Shown: positions 33,684-42,709 of the stretch, one piece after another
How the letters are laid out: every line of letters starts with the position of its first letter
Position numbering within the stretch: position 1 is the stretch's first letter
Source: Sphingobium sp. BYY-5
GTDB taxonomy: Bacteria > Pseudomonadota > Alphaproteobacteria > Sphingomonadales > Sphingomonadaceae
NCBI RefSeq assembly: GCF_022758885.1
Contig: NZ_JALEBH010000002.1
Span: forward strand, 1 to 64,000
Direction of reading: 5' to 3'
Length of the DNA: 64,000 bases
The notes under the pieces: model-generated
What the model saw: only the letters and a program-made list of their open reading frames with translations
The model's database searches: none
What the model was told of the DNA's origin: nothing
Program-made: the position numbers and the translations under genes

Positions 33684-34393
33684 TACCCCATCATCCTCGC
33701 CCGCTTGCGCAGGATCAGATATTCGACATTGGCGAGCGAAGACCGGATAGCGAAGGCAAGGCCGAGAAATCCCGTCTGGTTGAGCGCGAGCAGATCGTCA
33801 CCGCTGAGTTGGGCGAGCCTGTCGGCATCGATCGTGAAGCGATTATGGATGGCATAGCGCTGCGCATCGTCCAACTCGATGTCTAACGCGACCGGCGCGA
33901 GCAAACCGGTCATCTCAAAGGCGGCGAACATCGGCTGCATCATCATATGGCCTTCATGGATCGTGCGCAGCGTATCCGCCACGCGATCAAGATGAGGGCC
34001 GTTGCCGCCATGAGGAAGAAATAGCGGTTCCCCTTCGTCACCCACGCGCGGATCGTCCAGATCGATGTGGACCACCGGGTGATCCATGCCGTCGCGCGAC
34101 TGTATGCCAATCAGAAAGGGGCCGCGCCGGTGGACGGCTGGAACATAGCGGGATGTCCAGCCATCCGCGCCCAGGAACAGATTCTCGTCTCGATCCAGAC
34201 CTAGAAGAGCGGTGAGTTGCCATGCGCTTTCCGCATCCTTTTGAATCAGGATGGGGAATTCCCGTTGTACGGCCTCAACCTCCGTAGGAAAGATCAGCGT
34301 TTGATTAACCGCGTCGCCAAAGGCCGCGCCGGTGCGCTGCGCGATCCGAAGGTCGGCATGAGCGATATTGTCGAGTAACATGGTCTTGGTCAT
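33683..34393 (-). CDS. SapC-family protein
   Basis: 236 residues. The family signature is the early AVNQTLIFPTEVEAVQREFPILIQ stretch, the middle ALLGLDRDENLFLGADGWTSRYVPAVHRRGPFLIG and the C-terminal ALNQTGFLGLAFAIRSSLANVEYLI. SapC proteins are named after a Campylobacter S-layer gene, but in alphaproteobacteria and Xanthomonas they accompany TonB receptors and have no established biochemical role. It lies 124 bases behind the receptor gene, across a 36-bp palindrome, and overlaps the cupin gene. A function in handling or modifying the imported substrate is inference only. Confidence 0.83.
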   Translation of the reverse strand: MTKTMLLDNIAHADLRIAQRTGAAFGDAVNQTLIFPTEVEAVQREFPILIQKDAESAWQLTALLGLDRDENLFLGADGWTSRYVPAVHRRGPFLIGIQSRDGMDHPVVHIDLDDPRVGDEGEPLFLPHGGNGPHLDRVADTLRTIHEGHMMMQPMFAAFEMTGLLAPVALDIELDDAQRYAIHNRFTIDADRLAQLSGDDLLALNQTGFLGLAFAIRSSLANVEYLILRKRARMMG

Positions 34394-34475
34394 GAATCAT
34401 CCGGCGAGCCGCACCATCAGCGTGGGCATTAAAACATCGTGCGGAAGAAGAAGAAACCGTTTTCGCCAAATGTTC

Positions 34476-34511
34476 CAGGCCGGGATCGCCATGCATGGCG
34501 ATCCCGGCCTG
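34476..34511. terminator. perfect 36-bp palindrome between receptor and SapC genes
   Basis: The 18-base half from 34476 to 34493 is exactly inverted in 34494-34511, with cores GGCCGGGATCGCC and GGCGATCCCGGCC. As RNA on the minus strand it forms a very stable hairpin starting 7 bases after the receptor stop. There is no T-run, so it may slow or stabilise rather than end the transcript. Confidence 0.65.
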
Positions 34512-34517
34512 CCCCCC

Positions 34518-37500
34518 TTAGAAGCGGAAACGTCCCCCCAGCAGGAAGCGACGGTCCAGTTCCTGCGCGTACCAGAGGTTGCTCTTGTCACGACCATAGG
34601 TCCGGATGTCGCTCTCGGTCAGGTTGAGGGCTTCGAACGACACGGCGAACTGTTCCGAAACATCCCAGCTTATGTTGAGGTCAAGTTGGCCGAAGGGGCG
34701 CACGAACACCGGGTTGCGATCGCCACCACCCCGGTTTGCGGACTGGAGGAACTTGTCGCGCCAATTGTATGCGAGGCGAGCGGAAATGCCGTTCTTGTCA
34801 TAGATCAGCGTAGCGTTGGCGGTGTCGGACAGACCGACCAGCGCAAACTGATCTTCGCTCGGATCAGCGCCGACATCGATGCCGACATCGCCGCGGACGA
34901 GCGTATAGGCGGCCGACACACCGAAGCCGGTATTGCCGAAGAAATGCTGCGCGGCGAGTTCAAAGCCCCAGATCTTGCCCTGCCGATTGTTGATCGGCTG
35001 GGTCACTTCGAAATTATATAAGGGATCGTTGGCATCGGCGACCAAGTCTACCCGGCGTAGAACCTGATCTGCAAAATCCTGATCCAGCGCGCCATTGATG
35101 ACATTCGCCTGGTACTGTTGCGACGCCGCCTGGATATCGCCGCCTGCCTCTTGCAACAATGCAGTCATGGTGAACAGATTGACGTCGGTCGGATCGTAGC
35201 GGAGCCGCTGCAACTCCGCCAAGGCTGTGCCGGAACGCGATCCCGGCGCACCCGAACTGGCGTCGCGGAGGCCGAACAGGTTACGGGTCGTCTGACCGGT
35301 GCCAACGAAATTCTGCACCCGCTTTTCGAACACGCCCGCCGAAATATAGCTGGACGGTTTGTAATACCATTCGAACGACAGGTCGAGATTGTCGGAAATC
35401 AGTGGTGCCAGGCGGGCATTGCCGGTCGACCCGCTGGCAAAACCGCCCAGCGCGATCGGACGCGGCGGCGTGCCAACCGAAGTGGCAACGAACAGATTGC
35501 TATAATCGGGGCGGGCAATGGTCTTGCTGAAGGAGAAGCGCCCGATGAAATTCTTGGCGATCTCAATCTGGAAATCCATTGCCGGCAGGAAATTATTGTA
35601 ACTGCCGCTGTCGGAGATAGGTTCGATCTGGTCGGAGACGGACACGACGAAGTCATTGTCCGCCGTCCAGGTGATGCCGTTGGGTATGGCGATCAGAGAC
35701 GTCGACTTGACCTTCGTGCGTTCATAGCGCGCGCCGACGACCAGGGTGGCGCGACGGCCGGCCAATTCGCCCTTCCAGGTCAACTGGCCATAAGCGGACC
35801 AGATGTTTTCGTTGACGCGATTGTCTTCCCGATTGGTGATGCCCACCGCGTTCCCGCGCGCTGTGTAATAGGGCGACAGCGCATTATAGAGATCGACGGC
35901 ATTGCCCTGGAACGCGACCAGCGTCGGCCCCTGCCCCTTGGCATCGAAATTGTCGAATTTACAGACGAGGCAATAGGTTTGGAGAACGCCGGGCGCCTGG
36001 CTTTCAATGTCGCCGACATTGCCGATGCCCCAGTCGCCCAGAGTCTGCTGAGTCTGGGTGCGGGTCTGTCGCATCTTGGACGTGCGATAATTGCCGCCGA
36101 CATCGAGCCGGCTACCCAGATCATCCAGTTCCCAGCCGAGATCGGCTCGGATTTCGTTGATCCGCTGGCGTTGCGAAGAAGACACCGTGCGGCCCATCTG
36201 TGAGCCGATGTCGCCAAGGTCGAGTTGGCCGTTACCATTGGGACCACGGCCCGGCACCGCGTCATTGATGACAATCGTCTGGACGGGGATGACGCCGCTG
36301 AAATCCGCCGACTGCGATGCAACGACGGGCGCACCCAGGCCAACCAGCGTTGAACTGACGCCAGCGGGGTTGTTGGGCGAACTTTGGGCAAGGCCGGTGT
36401 GGCCATCGATCGACAGGGTGAAGCGATCGTTGATTTCCCATTTCGCGTTCAGGCCATAATCCTGGAGCCGGTTGCGCACCCCGCGATAGGCCTGTTCGAA
36501 CGCGGCGTCCTTAACGCCCGCTATATTTTCCTGCAGGAACGTGGTGGTCGCAATGACCGGATTGTCGTCGAACTCCACTTGCGCGAAGGGACGATTGAAC
36601 CAGTTGCCTTGGCTCGCGCGCTGTTCGCTCTGCTTGTTCTGCGCAAACAGGGCATCGGCGGTGAAGGTCAATGTCTCGATCGGACGGAACTGTACGCTAG
36701 CCGATCCGTTGATCCGTTCACGCGACCCTTGCGAATAAAAATAGCTGCTGTCGTTCGGAACGGAGACGAGCGTATTGGGGTCGCTCGGCGCGTTGCGGAT
36801 TTCCGTCGCCGCATTGACGAAGCCGTTCGCCGGATCCGCGAACTGGCTGTAGCGGCGGATGTTCCAGCCATTAACGGTTGCGCCACGGGTCGAAAAATTG
36901 CGCTTCTGGTAGCTGCCGAAAATGGAGACGCCGAACACCTCATTCTCGTCGCGCCAGCTCAGCAGGCCGGATGCTTCCGGCGTGATCTTCGCCGGGTCAT
37001 CCAGACGCTTTTCCACGCTGGTGTCATAGAGCGCCTTGACACCGATCGTGCCGCTGAATCCAGCGTCCCGTGCATCCAGGGGCTTGCGCGTCACCACGTT
37101 GATCGCCGCGCCGATGCCGCCCGATGGCACGGCTGCGCGACCCGTCTTGTAGACTTCGAGCGTGCTCACGCCTTCGGATGCCAGGTTGCCGAAGTCGAAC
37201 GAACGGCTAGTGCCGGTCGACGTGTCCGCGTTTGAGTCGCCGCCCACGGTGGTGACATTGGCCGAAGGCAGGACGCGCCCGTTCAGTGTCACCATGTTGA
37301 AGCCGCCGCCAAAGCCGCGCACCGTCACCTGCGACCCTTCGCCGTTCACGCGGTCGATGGACACGCCGGTGATGCGCTGAAGGGACTCGGCCAGGTTGGT
37401 GTCGGGGAATTTGCCGATATCTTCTGCGGAAATCGCATCGACAACGCCGTTGGAATTACGCTTGATGTCGATCGCACGATCAAGGCTGGCGCGCACACCG

Positions 37501-37628
37501 GTAACGACGATGTCGGCTTCGGCATTTTGCACCGCATTGTCCTGCGCCTGCGCAATCCCTGGCATCATGCTGTATGTTAACGCTATCAGTGACGCGCGAC
37601 GCATCAATCCTGAATATGGTAAGCCCAT
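34518..37628 (-). CDS. TonB-dependent receptor, Xanthomonas/Caulobacter type
   Basis: 1036 residues, large for a receptor and typical of the TIGR01782 (TonB-Xanth-Caul) group. The N-terminal signal (SLIALTYSMMPGIAQAQ) is followed by a plug starting ADIVVTGVRASLDRAIDIKRNSNGVVDAISAEDIGKFPDTNLAESLQRITGVSI. The barrel ends with RFLLGGRFRF and a terminal Phe. Several receptors of this group import oligosaccharides. No STN domain is present, so control is not of the FecR kind. The ATG at 37628 follows GGGAGG. It is the central gene of the halogenase / receptor / SapC / cupin set on this strand. Confidence 0.9.
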   Translation of the reverse strand: MGLPYSGLMRRASLIALTYSMMPGIAQAQDNAVQNAEADIVVTGVRASLDRAIDIKRNSNGVVDAISAEDIGKFPDTNLAESLQRITGVSIDRVNGEGSQVTVRGFGGGFNMVTLNGRVLPSANVTTVGGDSNADTSTGTSRSFDFGNLASEGVSTLEVYKTGRAAVPSGGIGAAINVVTRKPLDARDAGFSGTIGVKALYDTSVEKRLDDPAKITPEASGLLSWRDENEVFGVSIFGSYQKRNFSTRGATVNGWNIRRYSQFADPANGFVNAATEIRNAPSDPNTLVSVPNDSSYFYSQGSRERINGSASVQFRPIETLTFTADALFAQNKQSEQRASQGNWFNRPFAQVEFDDNPVIATTTFLQENIAGVKDAAFEQAYRGVRNRLQDYGLNAKWEINDRFTLSIDGHTGLAQSSPNNPAGVSSTLVGLGAPVVASQSADFSGVIPVQTIVINDAVPGRGPNGNGQLDLGDIGSQMGRTVSSSQRQRINEIRADLGWELDDLGSRLDVGGNYRTSKMRQTRTQTQQTLGDWGIGNVGDIESQAPGVLQTYCLVCKFDNFDAKGQGPTLVAFQGNAVDLYNALSPYYTARGNAVGITNREDNRVNENIWSAYGQLTWKGELAGRRATLVVGARYERTKVKSTSLIAIPNGITWTADNDFVVSVSDQIEPISDSGSYNNFLPAMDFQIEIAKNFIGRFSFSKTIARPDYSNLFVATSVGTPPRPIALGGFASGSTGNARLAPLISDNLDLSFEWYYKPSSYISAGVFEKRVQNFVGTGQTTRNLFGLRDASSGAPGSRSGTALAELQRLRYDPTDVNLFTMTALLQEAGGDIQAASQQYQANVINGALDQDFADQVLRRVDLVADANDPLYNFEVTQPINNRQGKIWGFELAAQHFFGNTGFGVSAAYTLVRGDVGIDVGADPSEDQFALVGLSDTANATLIYDKNGISARLAYNWRDKFLQSANRGGGDRNPVFVRPFGQLDLNISWDVSEQFAVSFEALNLTESDIRTYGRDKSNLWYAQELDRRFLLGGRFRF

Positions 37629-37656
37629 TTCAACATCCTCCCTGTTAAAACCGCTC

Positions 37657-37673
37657 GTTCGGTTTGCGAACGT
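37657..37673. promoter_or_regulatory. inverted repeat CGTTCG-GTTTG-CGAACG upstream of the receptor
   Basis: Six-base arms are perfectly inverted across five bases, 29 bases before the receptor ATG. A second short palindrome CAACGTTG lies at 37702-37709. Either could be an operator; no regulator gene is close. Confidence 0.35.
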
Positions 37674-37899
37674 TATTGTTTTGTTATGCTACTCATAAAG
37701 TCAACGTTGTCAATTATGTTGAAGTCGTAGGATGGCTCCCTCCATAAGAGATTGGGAGGGACATGCATCATTCTGATTTAAAATGGATTTCTATTGAAAA
37801 ATCACTTCCGGGCAATTGAATGAGGCGAATATTCAAAATGTCTTCTTAGCATACAAATGATGCCGCCATCCTTTCCGCAATATGCTGGCAACATCTCTC

Positions 37900-39414
37900 C
37901 TATACTGGACTTGCCGGACAATAGGATTTCAGGAATTCGCGATGGGTGGGCATCTCTGCAGCGATCTGCGCGACCTCAGTACGCATCCTGGCCAGCTCAT
38001 CGCGCAGCTTTTGCTCGGGCATGAGTTCCGCTACATGATGATAACCCTGCGGATGCACCCGCTGGCCCAGCAGAACCGTTGCCCAGCTATCGATCCGAAA
38101 CAGTTCATGGGGAAGCTGATGAGCGCGCCCATTTTCCTGCCATAGCGCCAGCCTCTCCTTCAGGCTGTCTGGAATGTCCATCGTCCGGCAGTGCCGCCAG
38201 AAGGGGGAATCGTCGCGCTCGGTCACATGATAGTGCAGGATGATGAAGTCGCGGATATTCTCGAATTCCTGCCGGGATTTGTGATTGAAATTGCGGATCA
38301 GCGCATCATCGAAGCCATGGAAGGGGAAGTCCTCGATCAATCGTGTGACGGCAGCCATCATCAGGTGAATGCTGGTGGATTCCAGCGGTTCGATGAAGCC
38401 TCCCGCCAGGCCCAGGGCAACGCAGTTTTTATGCCAAGCCTTGGCTCTCGTCCCAGTCTTGAAACGCAGCAGCCATGGCTCGACGGTCGGCTCGCCCTCG
38501 ATCTCAGCCAGCAACCGGGCGTGCGCCTCATCATCCGACATGAAATCACTGCAAAAGACAAAGCCGTTCCCTTCCCGATGCTGCAACGGAATGCGCCAAC
38601 GCCAGCCGGCCTCATGGGCGATTGCCGACGTATAAGGCTGGCTCGGGCCATCGGAAGAGGATTGCACGGCAACCGCGCTGTTGGTGCGGATCCAATGGCC
38701 CCAATCCTCAAATTCCACACCCAATGTTTGGCCAAGCAGCAGAGAGCGAAAACCGGTGCAATCGATGAACAGGTCCGCCTCGATCCGAACGTCTGATTCC
38801 AGCACCAATGCCTTGATGAAACCGCTTTCCGGCTCTAGTTCGACATTGCGGATCTTGCCCTCCACACGCTTGACCCCCGCGGGTTCGGCCAGCTCTTGGA
38901 GAAAGCGCGCATAGCGGGCCGCATCGATATGATAGGCATAGCTGGGTACGACTGAGGAGCCTAGCGACATGCGGTTTGCTTCGCCCGCGACCCATTCCAG
39001 GCAATATTCTCCAATGTCGCCGCCGAACCCCTGGGCGCGGGCATGGAGCCAGAAATGATGAAAATCCGCCATCCAGCTCCAGCGAAGGCCAACTGCACCA
39101 AAGGGGTGGATATAGCGATCGCCGATCCGCCCCCAGTTCTTGAACTCGATGCCCAGCTTTATCGTTGCCTGCGCTTCGGCCATGAACCGGTCTTCCTTGA
39201 TTTTCATCAGTTGATGAAAACCGCGAAAGGTCGGCACGGTCGACTCGCCGACGCCGATGGTGCCGATGGCGTCGGACTCGACAAGCGTGATGTCGATGAG
39301 AGGCCCCAGGTGGCGCACCAGCGCGGTCGCAGTCACCCAGCCTGCGGTTCCGCCTCCCGCAACGACCACGCGCTTCACCACCCGCTCCGAAGACGGCATA
39401 TTCTTACGATCCAT
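37900..39414 (-). CDS. flavin-dependent tryptophan-halogenase-like protein
   Basis: 504 residues. The FAD motif is VVVAGGGTAGW at the N-terminus. The catalytic lysine candidate is Lys86 in the conserved pattern IKLGIEFKNWG. The WRWRIP motif typical of flavin-dependent halogenases is present, and the glutamate and serines of FIEPLESTSIHL follow. All key halogenase elements are therefore intact. Such proteins chlorinate or brominate aromatic rings using reduced flavin, but members next to TonB receptors mostly lack a known substrate. It lies upstream of the receptor gene on the same strand with a 271-base gap, so the receptor probably also has its own promoter. The ATG follows GGAAAG. Confidence 0.87.
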   Translation of the reverse strand: MDRKNMPSSERVVKRVVVAGGGTAGWVTATALVRHLGPLIDITLVESDAIGTIGVGESTVPTFRGFHQLMKIKEDRFMAEAQATIKLGIEFKNWGRIGDRYIHPFGAVGLRWSWMADFHHFWLHARAQGFGGDIGEYCLEWVAGEANRMSLGSSVVPSYAYHIDAARYARFLQELAEPAGVKRVEGKIRNVELEPESGFIKALVLESDVRIEADLFIDCTGFRSLLLGQTLGVEFEDWGHWIRTNSAVAVQSSSDGPSQPYTSAIAHEAGWRWRIPLQHREGNGFVFCSDFMSDDEAHARLLAEIEGEPTVEPWLLRFKTGTRAKAWHKNCVALGLAGGFIEPLESTSIHLMMAAVTRLIEDFPFHGFDDALIRNFNHKSRQEFENIRDFIILHYHVTERDDSPFWRHCRTMDIPDSLKERLALWQENGRAHQLPHELFRIDSWATVLLGQRVHPQGYHHVAELMPEQKLRDELARMRTEVAQIAAEMPTHREFLKSYCPASPV

Positions 39415-39477
39415 ATCAATCTTTCCAGATAAACGGAGGGACGTTGGATTTCGGCAACATTTGATCGCTCAAGGAAA

Positions 39478-40782
39478 TCAGACGATGCTGGTGCTCTGGA
39501 TATTATTATTCCTGGAATCGTCGCTGCGTGTATCGCCGCTCTCTCCGCCAGATCCGATCTTCTTCCTGTAGACGATATCGACCAGAGGAGATGTCATTAG
39601 CGTGGTTACTATAGTCATCAGAACCAGGATGGAAAACAGGGTCGGCCCGATAATCCCCCTTTGCAGGCCAATGTTGATGACAAGTAACTCCATCAGGCCG
39701 CGCGTGTTCATCAGGGCGCCCACTGCCATCGCCGTGGGATTATCCTGTCCCGTCAGCCGCGCGGCGGCCCAGCAGGCTCCGCCCTTGGCCAGGATCGATC
39801 CCAACAGGATCACGGTTGCAACAAGAAGCAGAGCCAGGCTGTCCACCATTGCCAAGCGTGTGTTGAGGCCTGAAAATGCGAAGAATAACGGCACCAGAAG
39901 GGCGGTAGTCATCGGTTCGAGCTGCTTTTTGACCTCACGCGAAACGATATCGCGCGGCATGGCGACGCCCAGCAGGAAGCCACCGAAGACCGAATGAAGC
40001 CCGGCCACATCCATCGCCCATGCACTCAACGCAAACAGCATGAGAACCGTCGCGAGCAGGGGTGGCGTGATCCGCCCTTCGCGCTTCGCCCATCGCGCGA
40101 TGGGTGCGAACAGCCTGGGCCCCAGGCAGAGCATGAAGACTGCAAACAGCCCACCGCCAATGATCGCGTTGGCTGCGACCGTCGGTCCGGCGCCGAGGCT
40201 GGCGAGCAGGATCGCCAGTATCGACCATGCTATGGCGTCGTCCATCGCACCCGCTGAAAGCGCGAGCGAGGCAAGAGGGGTCTCCGCAAGGCCTCGTTCC
40301 TGGATGATGCGGGCGAGCACAGGGAAGGCGGTGATTGAGATTGCGACCCCCATAAACAGGGTTGCCTGATAATCTCGAACCTCTTTTCCAAAAAGGCCGA
40401 GGTGGAGCAGCCATGGCGTGAGCGCGATCGCCACGAGGAAAGGCGCAATGATGCCGGAAAGGGAGACGGCAACGGCGCTTCGTGCATTGAGCCGAAAATG
40501 ATCCGCGCGAAAGCCTAACCCGACCAGAAACATATAGAGGCCGATGCCAAGTTGCGCCCCGGCGTACAGGATGGGCTTTGTATCCGCTGGAAAGATGGCA
40601 CGTTGAATGTCGGGACTGAAGAGGCCGAAAAGCGATGGTCCCAACACTATGCCGGCAATCATGTCACCGATCACCTGGGGCTGGTCAAAGAGGCGTTTGA
40701 TCAGCCAGCCGGTAAGGCGGCACGCTCCAAGTATCACGCATATCTGGAGAAAAAACGCCGCGCTCAAATGGCCGAAATCCAT
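39478..40782 (-). CDS. CPA2-family cation:proton antiporter
   Basis: 434 residues with about twelve membrane segments. Family features are PQVIGDMIAGIVLGPSLFG near the N-terminus, MGVAISITAFPVLARIIQE and SAGAMDDAIAWSILAI, the double-aspartate ion-binding helix, and NTRGLMELLVINIG near the end. This is the membrane part only; there is no TrkA-N regulatory domain, so KefB/C-type potassium efflux is less likely than a simple Na+/H+ or K+/H+ exchanger. The C-terminal tail is polar (SGGESGDTRSDDSRNNN). The ATG at 40782 follows GGGAGGGGGGC. The halogenase gene follows 63 bases downstream. Confidence 0.85.
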   Translation of the reverse strand: MDFGHLSAAFFLQICVILGACRLTGWLIKRLFDQPQVIGDMIAGIVLGPSLFGLFSPDIQRAIFPADTKPILYAGAQLGIGLYMFLVGLGFRADHFRLNARSAVAVSLSGIIAPFLVAIALTPWLLHLGLFGKEVRDYQATLFMGVAISITAFPVLARIIQERGLAETPLASLALSAGAMDDAIAWSILAILLASLGAGPTVAANAIIGGGLFAVFMLCLGPRLFAPIARWAKREGRITPPLLATVLMLFALSAWAMDVAGLHSVFGGFLLGVAMPRDIVSREVKKQLEPMTTALLVPLFFAFSGLNTRLAMVDSLALLLVATVILLGSILAKGGACWAAARLTGQDNPTAMAVGALMNTRGLMELLVINIGLQRGIIGPTLFSILVLMTIVTTLMTSPLVDIVYRKKIGSGGESGDTRSDDSRNNNIQSTSIV

Positions 40783-40983
40783 GCCCCCCTCCCGCTTTTA
40801 TGTCCCCGCGTACCCAGAATTGTTGATCTTGGTGGTTGCGGCGATCCCTATCCCAAGAATGGCAGGTTGGCGTATATGGGCAAGTGCTTTTCGTAGTCGG
40901 ACACTATGCAGCAGCCGGAAAAGCAACAAGATACTACCAAAATCCTCTATAAGCGGGGCCTCATTTCCCGCAGGCCAACATTT

Positions 40984-42567
40984 CTACGCTTTTGCGGAGA
41001 GGGCGCTAAGCTCCTCCAGGTCCAGGTCGCGTTCCAGTTCCTGTAGCACATGCTCATCGATATCCCCCGCCCGGTGGAGACGGAGCAGTTCCGCGCGACC
41101 GGCTGCAATGGCTTCCAGCACCACATCGAAATGGGCGTGAAGTCGATCGGCATAATGGACTTCACGACCCGCATAATCGATCGTGAGTTCGGCCCGGCGC
41201 TGATAACGGGTCAGCAATTGCGGGTGGATCAGCGCGCCGTCCGCATCATAGGCAAGGGTTTCGACCCGCTTGGCCTGCGCCTGCGCCATAGCGGCTTCCG
41301 CCTCACTCATGCTGAGGCGCGGGCGCTCATGTTCGGCCTCGCTGGGATCGGCCCAGCGAATGAGCAGGTTCAGCGTGGTGCCCTGGATCAGGACCGTGCC
41401 CAATATGACGCCGAAAGCGGCCACCAGCATGAAATCGCGGCCTGGAAAATCCTCCGGCACGCTGAGCGCCACCGCCAGCGTCACCACGCCGCGCATTCCC
41501 GCCCAGCTCAGGACCGTGGCGCGGGCCGCGCCCAGCGGAGCGCGATGGGGCAGGCCGATGGCGCGGAGCAGGCGGAGAAGGGCGTCCGATCCGAACACCC
41601 AGGCGAAGCGCGCGAGTGTCAGCGTCAACAGGATCAACAGCACCGGCACGGCCATATCGTCCAGCACCACGCCGAAGCCGCCGACACGCTCCACCACGCC
41701 ACGCAGGGATGATCCGATCAACATGAAGACGGTCGCCTCCATCAGGAAGATCATCACTGCCCAGAAAGAGGTGCCGCGCATCCGCACGGCGGCGGAAAAG
41801 ACGACATGCTGATACCAGCCGGAAATGAGGCCGGCGGTGACGGTGGCGATCACGCCGGAGACATGTATGGTTTCGCCGAGCAGATAGGCTGACCAGGGTA
41901 CGAGTATCGACGAAGTGATCATCAGATATTTGTCGCCGAGGTGGCGGACGAGCAGCACCCAGGCCGCGCCGATGGCTGTGCCGACCAGCAGTCCGCCGAT
42001 CAGAAGGCCGAGGAAGCTGCCCAGGGCGTCGACCGCGCTGAACGTGCCGGTCAGTCCGGCCGCTATGGCGAAGCGGAACAGCACAAGGCCGGCCGCGTCG
42101 TTGAGCAGGCTTTCGCCCTCCAGCAGAATCGACAGACGGCGTGGCAATTTCACCCGTTGTAATACGGCCCGCGCCGATATGGCGTCGGGCGGCGAGACGA
42201 TGGCGCCTAGCGCAGCGCAGGCCGCCCAGGGGAGCGAGGGCATCAACATATGCACGACGACCGCCACGACCAGGGTGGTGAACAGCACCGCGCCCACCGC
42301 GAGCGACAGGATGCCGAGCAGATGCCGCTTCAGATGGCCGAGTGCGATGAACCATGCGCCGTCCATCAGCAGCGGTGGCAGGAAGATGACCAGCACCAGT
42401 TCCGGGTCCAGCGAAATGACCGGCAGGCCAGGCAGGAAGGCGAGCAATGCGCCGCCGGCCAACAGCGCGACCGCGGGCGGTAGCCGCAGCCGGTCTGCGG
42501 CATAATGGAGCGCGATGATGGCCAGCAGCATCGCCACGAGAAGTTCGAAATATTGCGCTGGATGCAT
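40984..42567 (-). CDS. CPA1-family Na+/H+ antiporter (NhaP-like)
   Basis: 527 residues from the ATG at 42567; the frame stays open to 42894 but that stretch would overlap the divergent peptidase gene and reads as non-coding. Membrane segments include the start MHPAQYFELLVAMLLAIIALHYAADRLRLPPAVALLAGG, and the CPA1 core AALGAIVSPPDAISARAVLQRVKLPRRLSILLEGESLLNDAAGLVLF carries the catalytic aspartates. A cytoplasmic C-terminal tail of about 120 residues is charged and helical. The protein exchanges Na+ or Li+ for protons at the inner membrane. It is the second antiporter in a row on this strand, after an intervening gap of 201 bases. Confidence 0.87.
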   Translation of the reverse strand: MHPAQYFELLVAMLLAIIALHYAADRLRLPPAVALLAGGALLAFLPGLPVISLDPELVLVIFLPPLLMDGAWFIALGHLKRHLLGILSLAVGAVLFTTLVVAVVVHMLMPSLPWAACAALGAIVSPPDAISARAVLQRVKLPRRLSILLEGESLLNDAAGLVLFRFAIAAGLTGTFSAVDALGSFLGLLIGGLLVGTAIGAAWVLLVRHLGDKYLMITSSILVPWSAYLLGETIHVSGVIATVTAGLISGWYQHVVFSAAVRMRGTSFWAVMIFLMEATVFMLIGSSLRGVVERVGGFGVVLDDMAVPVLLILLTLTLARFAWVFGSDALLRLLRAIGLPHRAPLGAARATVLSWAGMRGVVTLAVALSVPEDFPGRDFMLVAAFGVILGTVLIQGTTLNLLIRWADPSEAEHERPRLSMSEAEAAMAQAQAKRVETLAYDADGALIHPQLLTRYQRRAELTIDYAGREVHYADRLHAHFDVVLEAIAAGRAELLRLHRAGDIDEHVLQELERDLDLEELSALSAKA

Positions 42568-42709
42568 TGGACCGCTCTGGATAACGCCTGTGCAACGAAG
42601 TCTAGCGCCGGGCATTCGCCTGTCCAGCGCGATAAAGGGGGGAGGCGTATCGACACGGAGAGCAAGATGAGCCAGAGAATGGCGTGTGCCGACCCATCGG
42701 AGATCCAAT

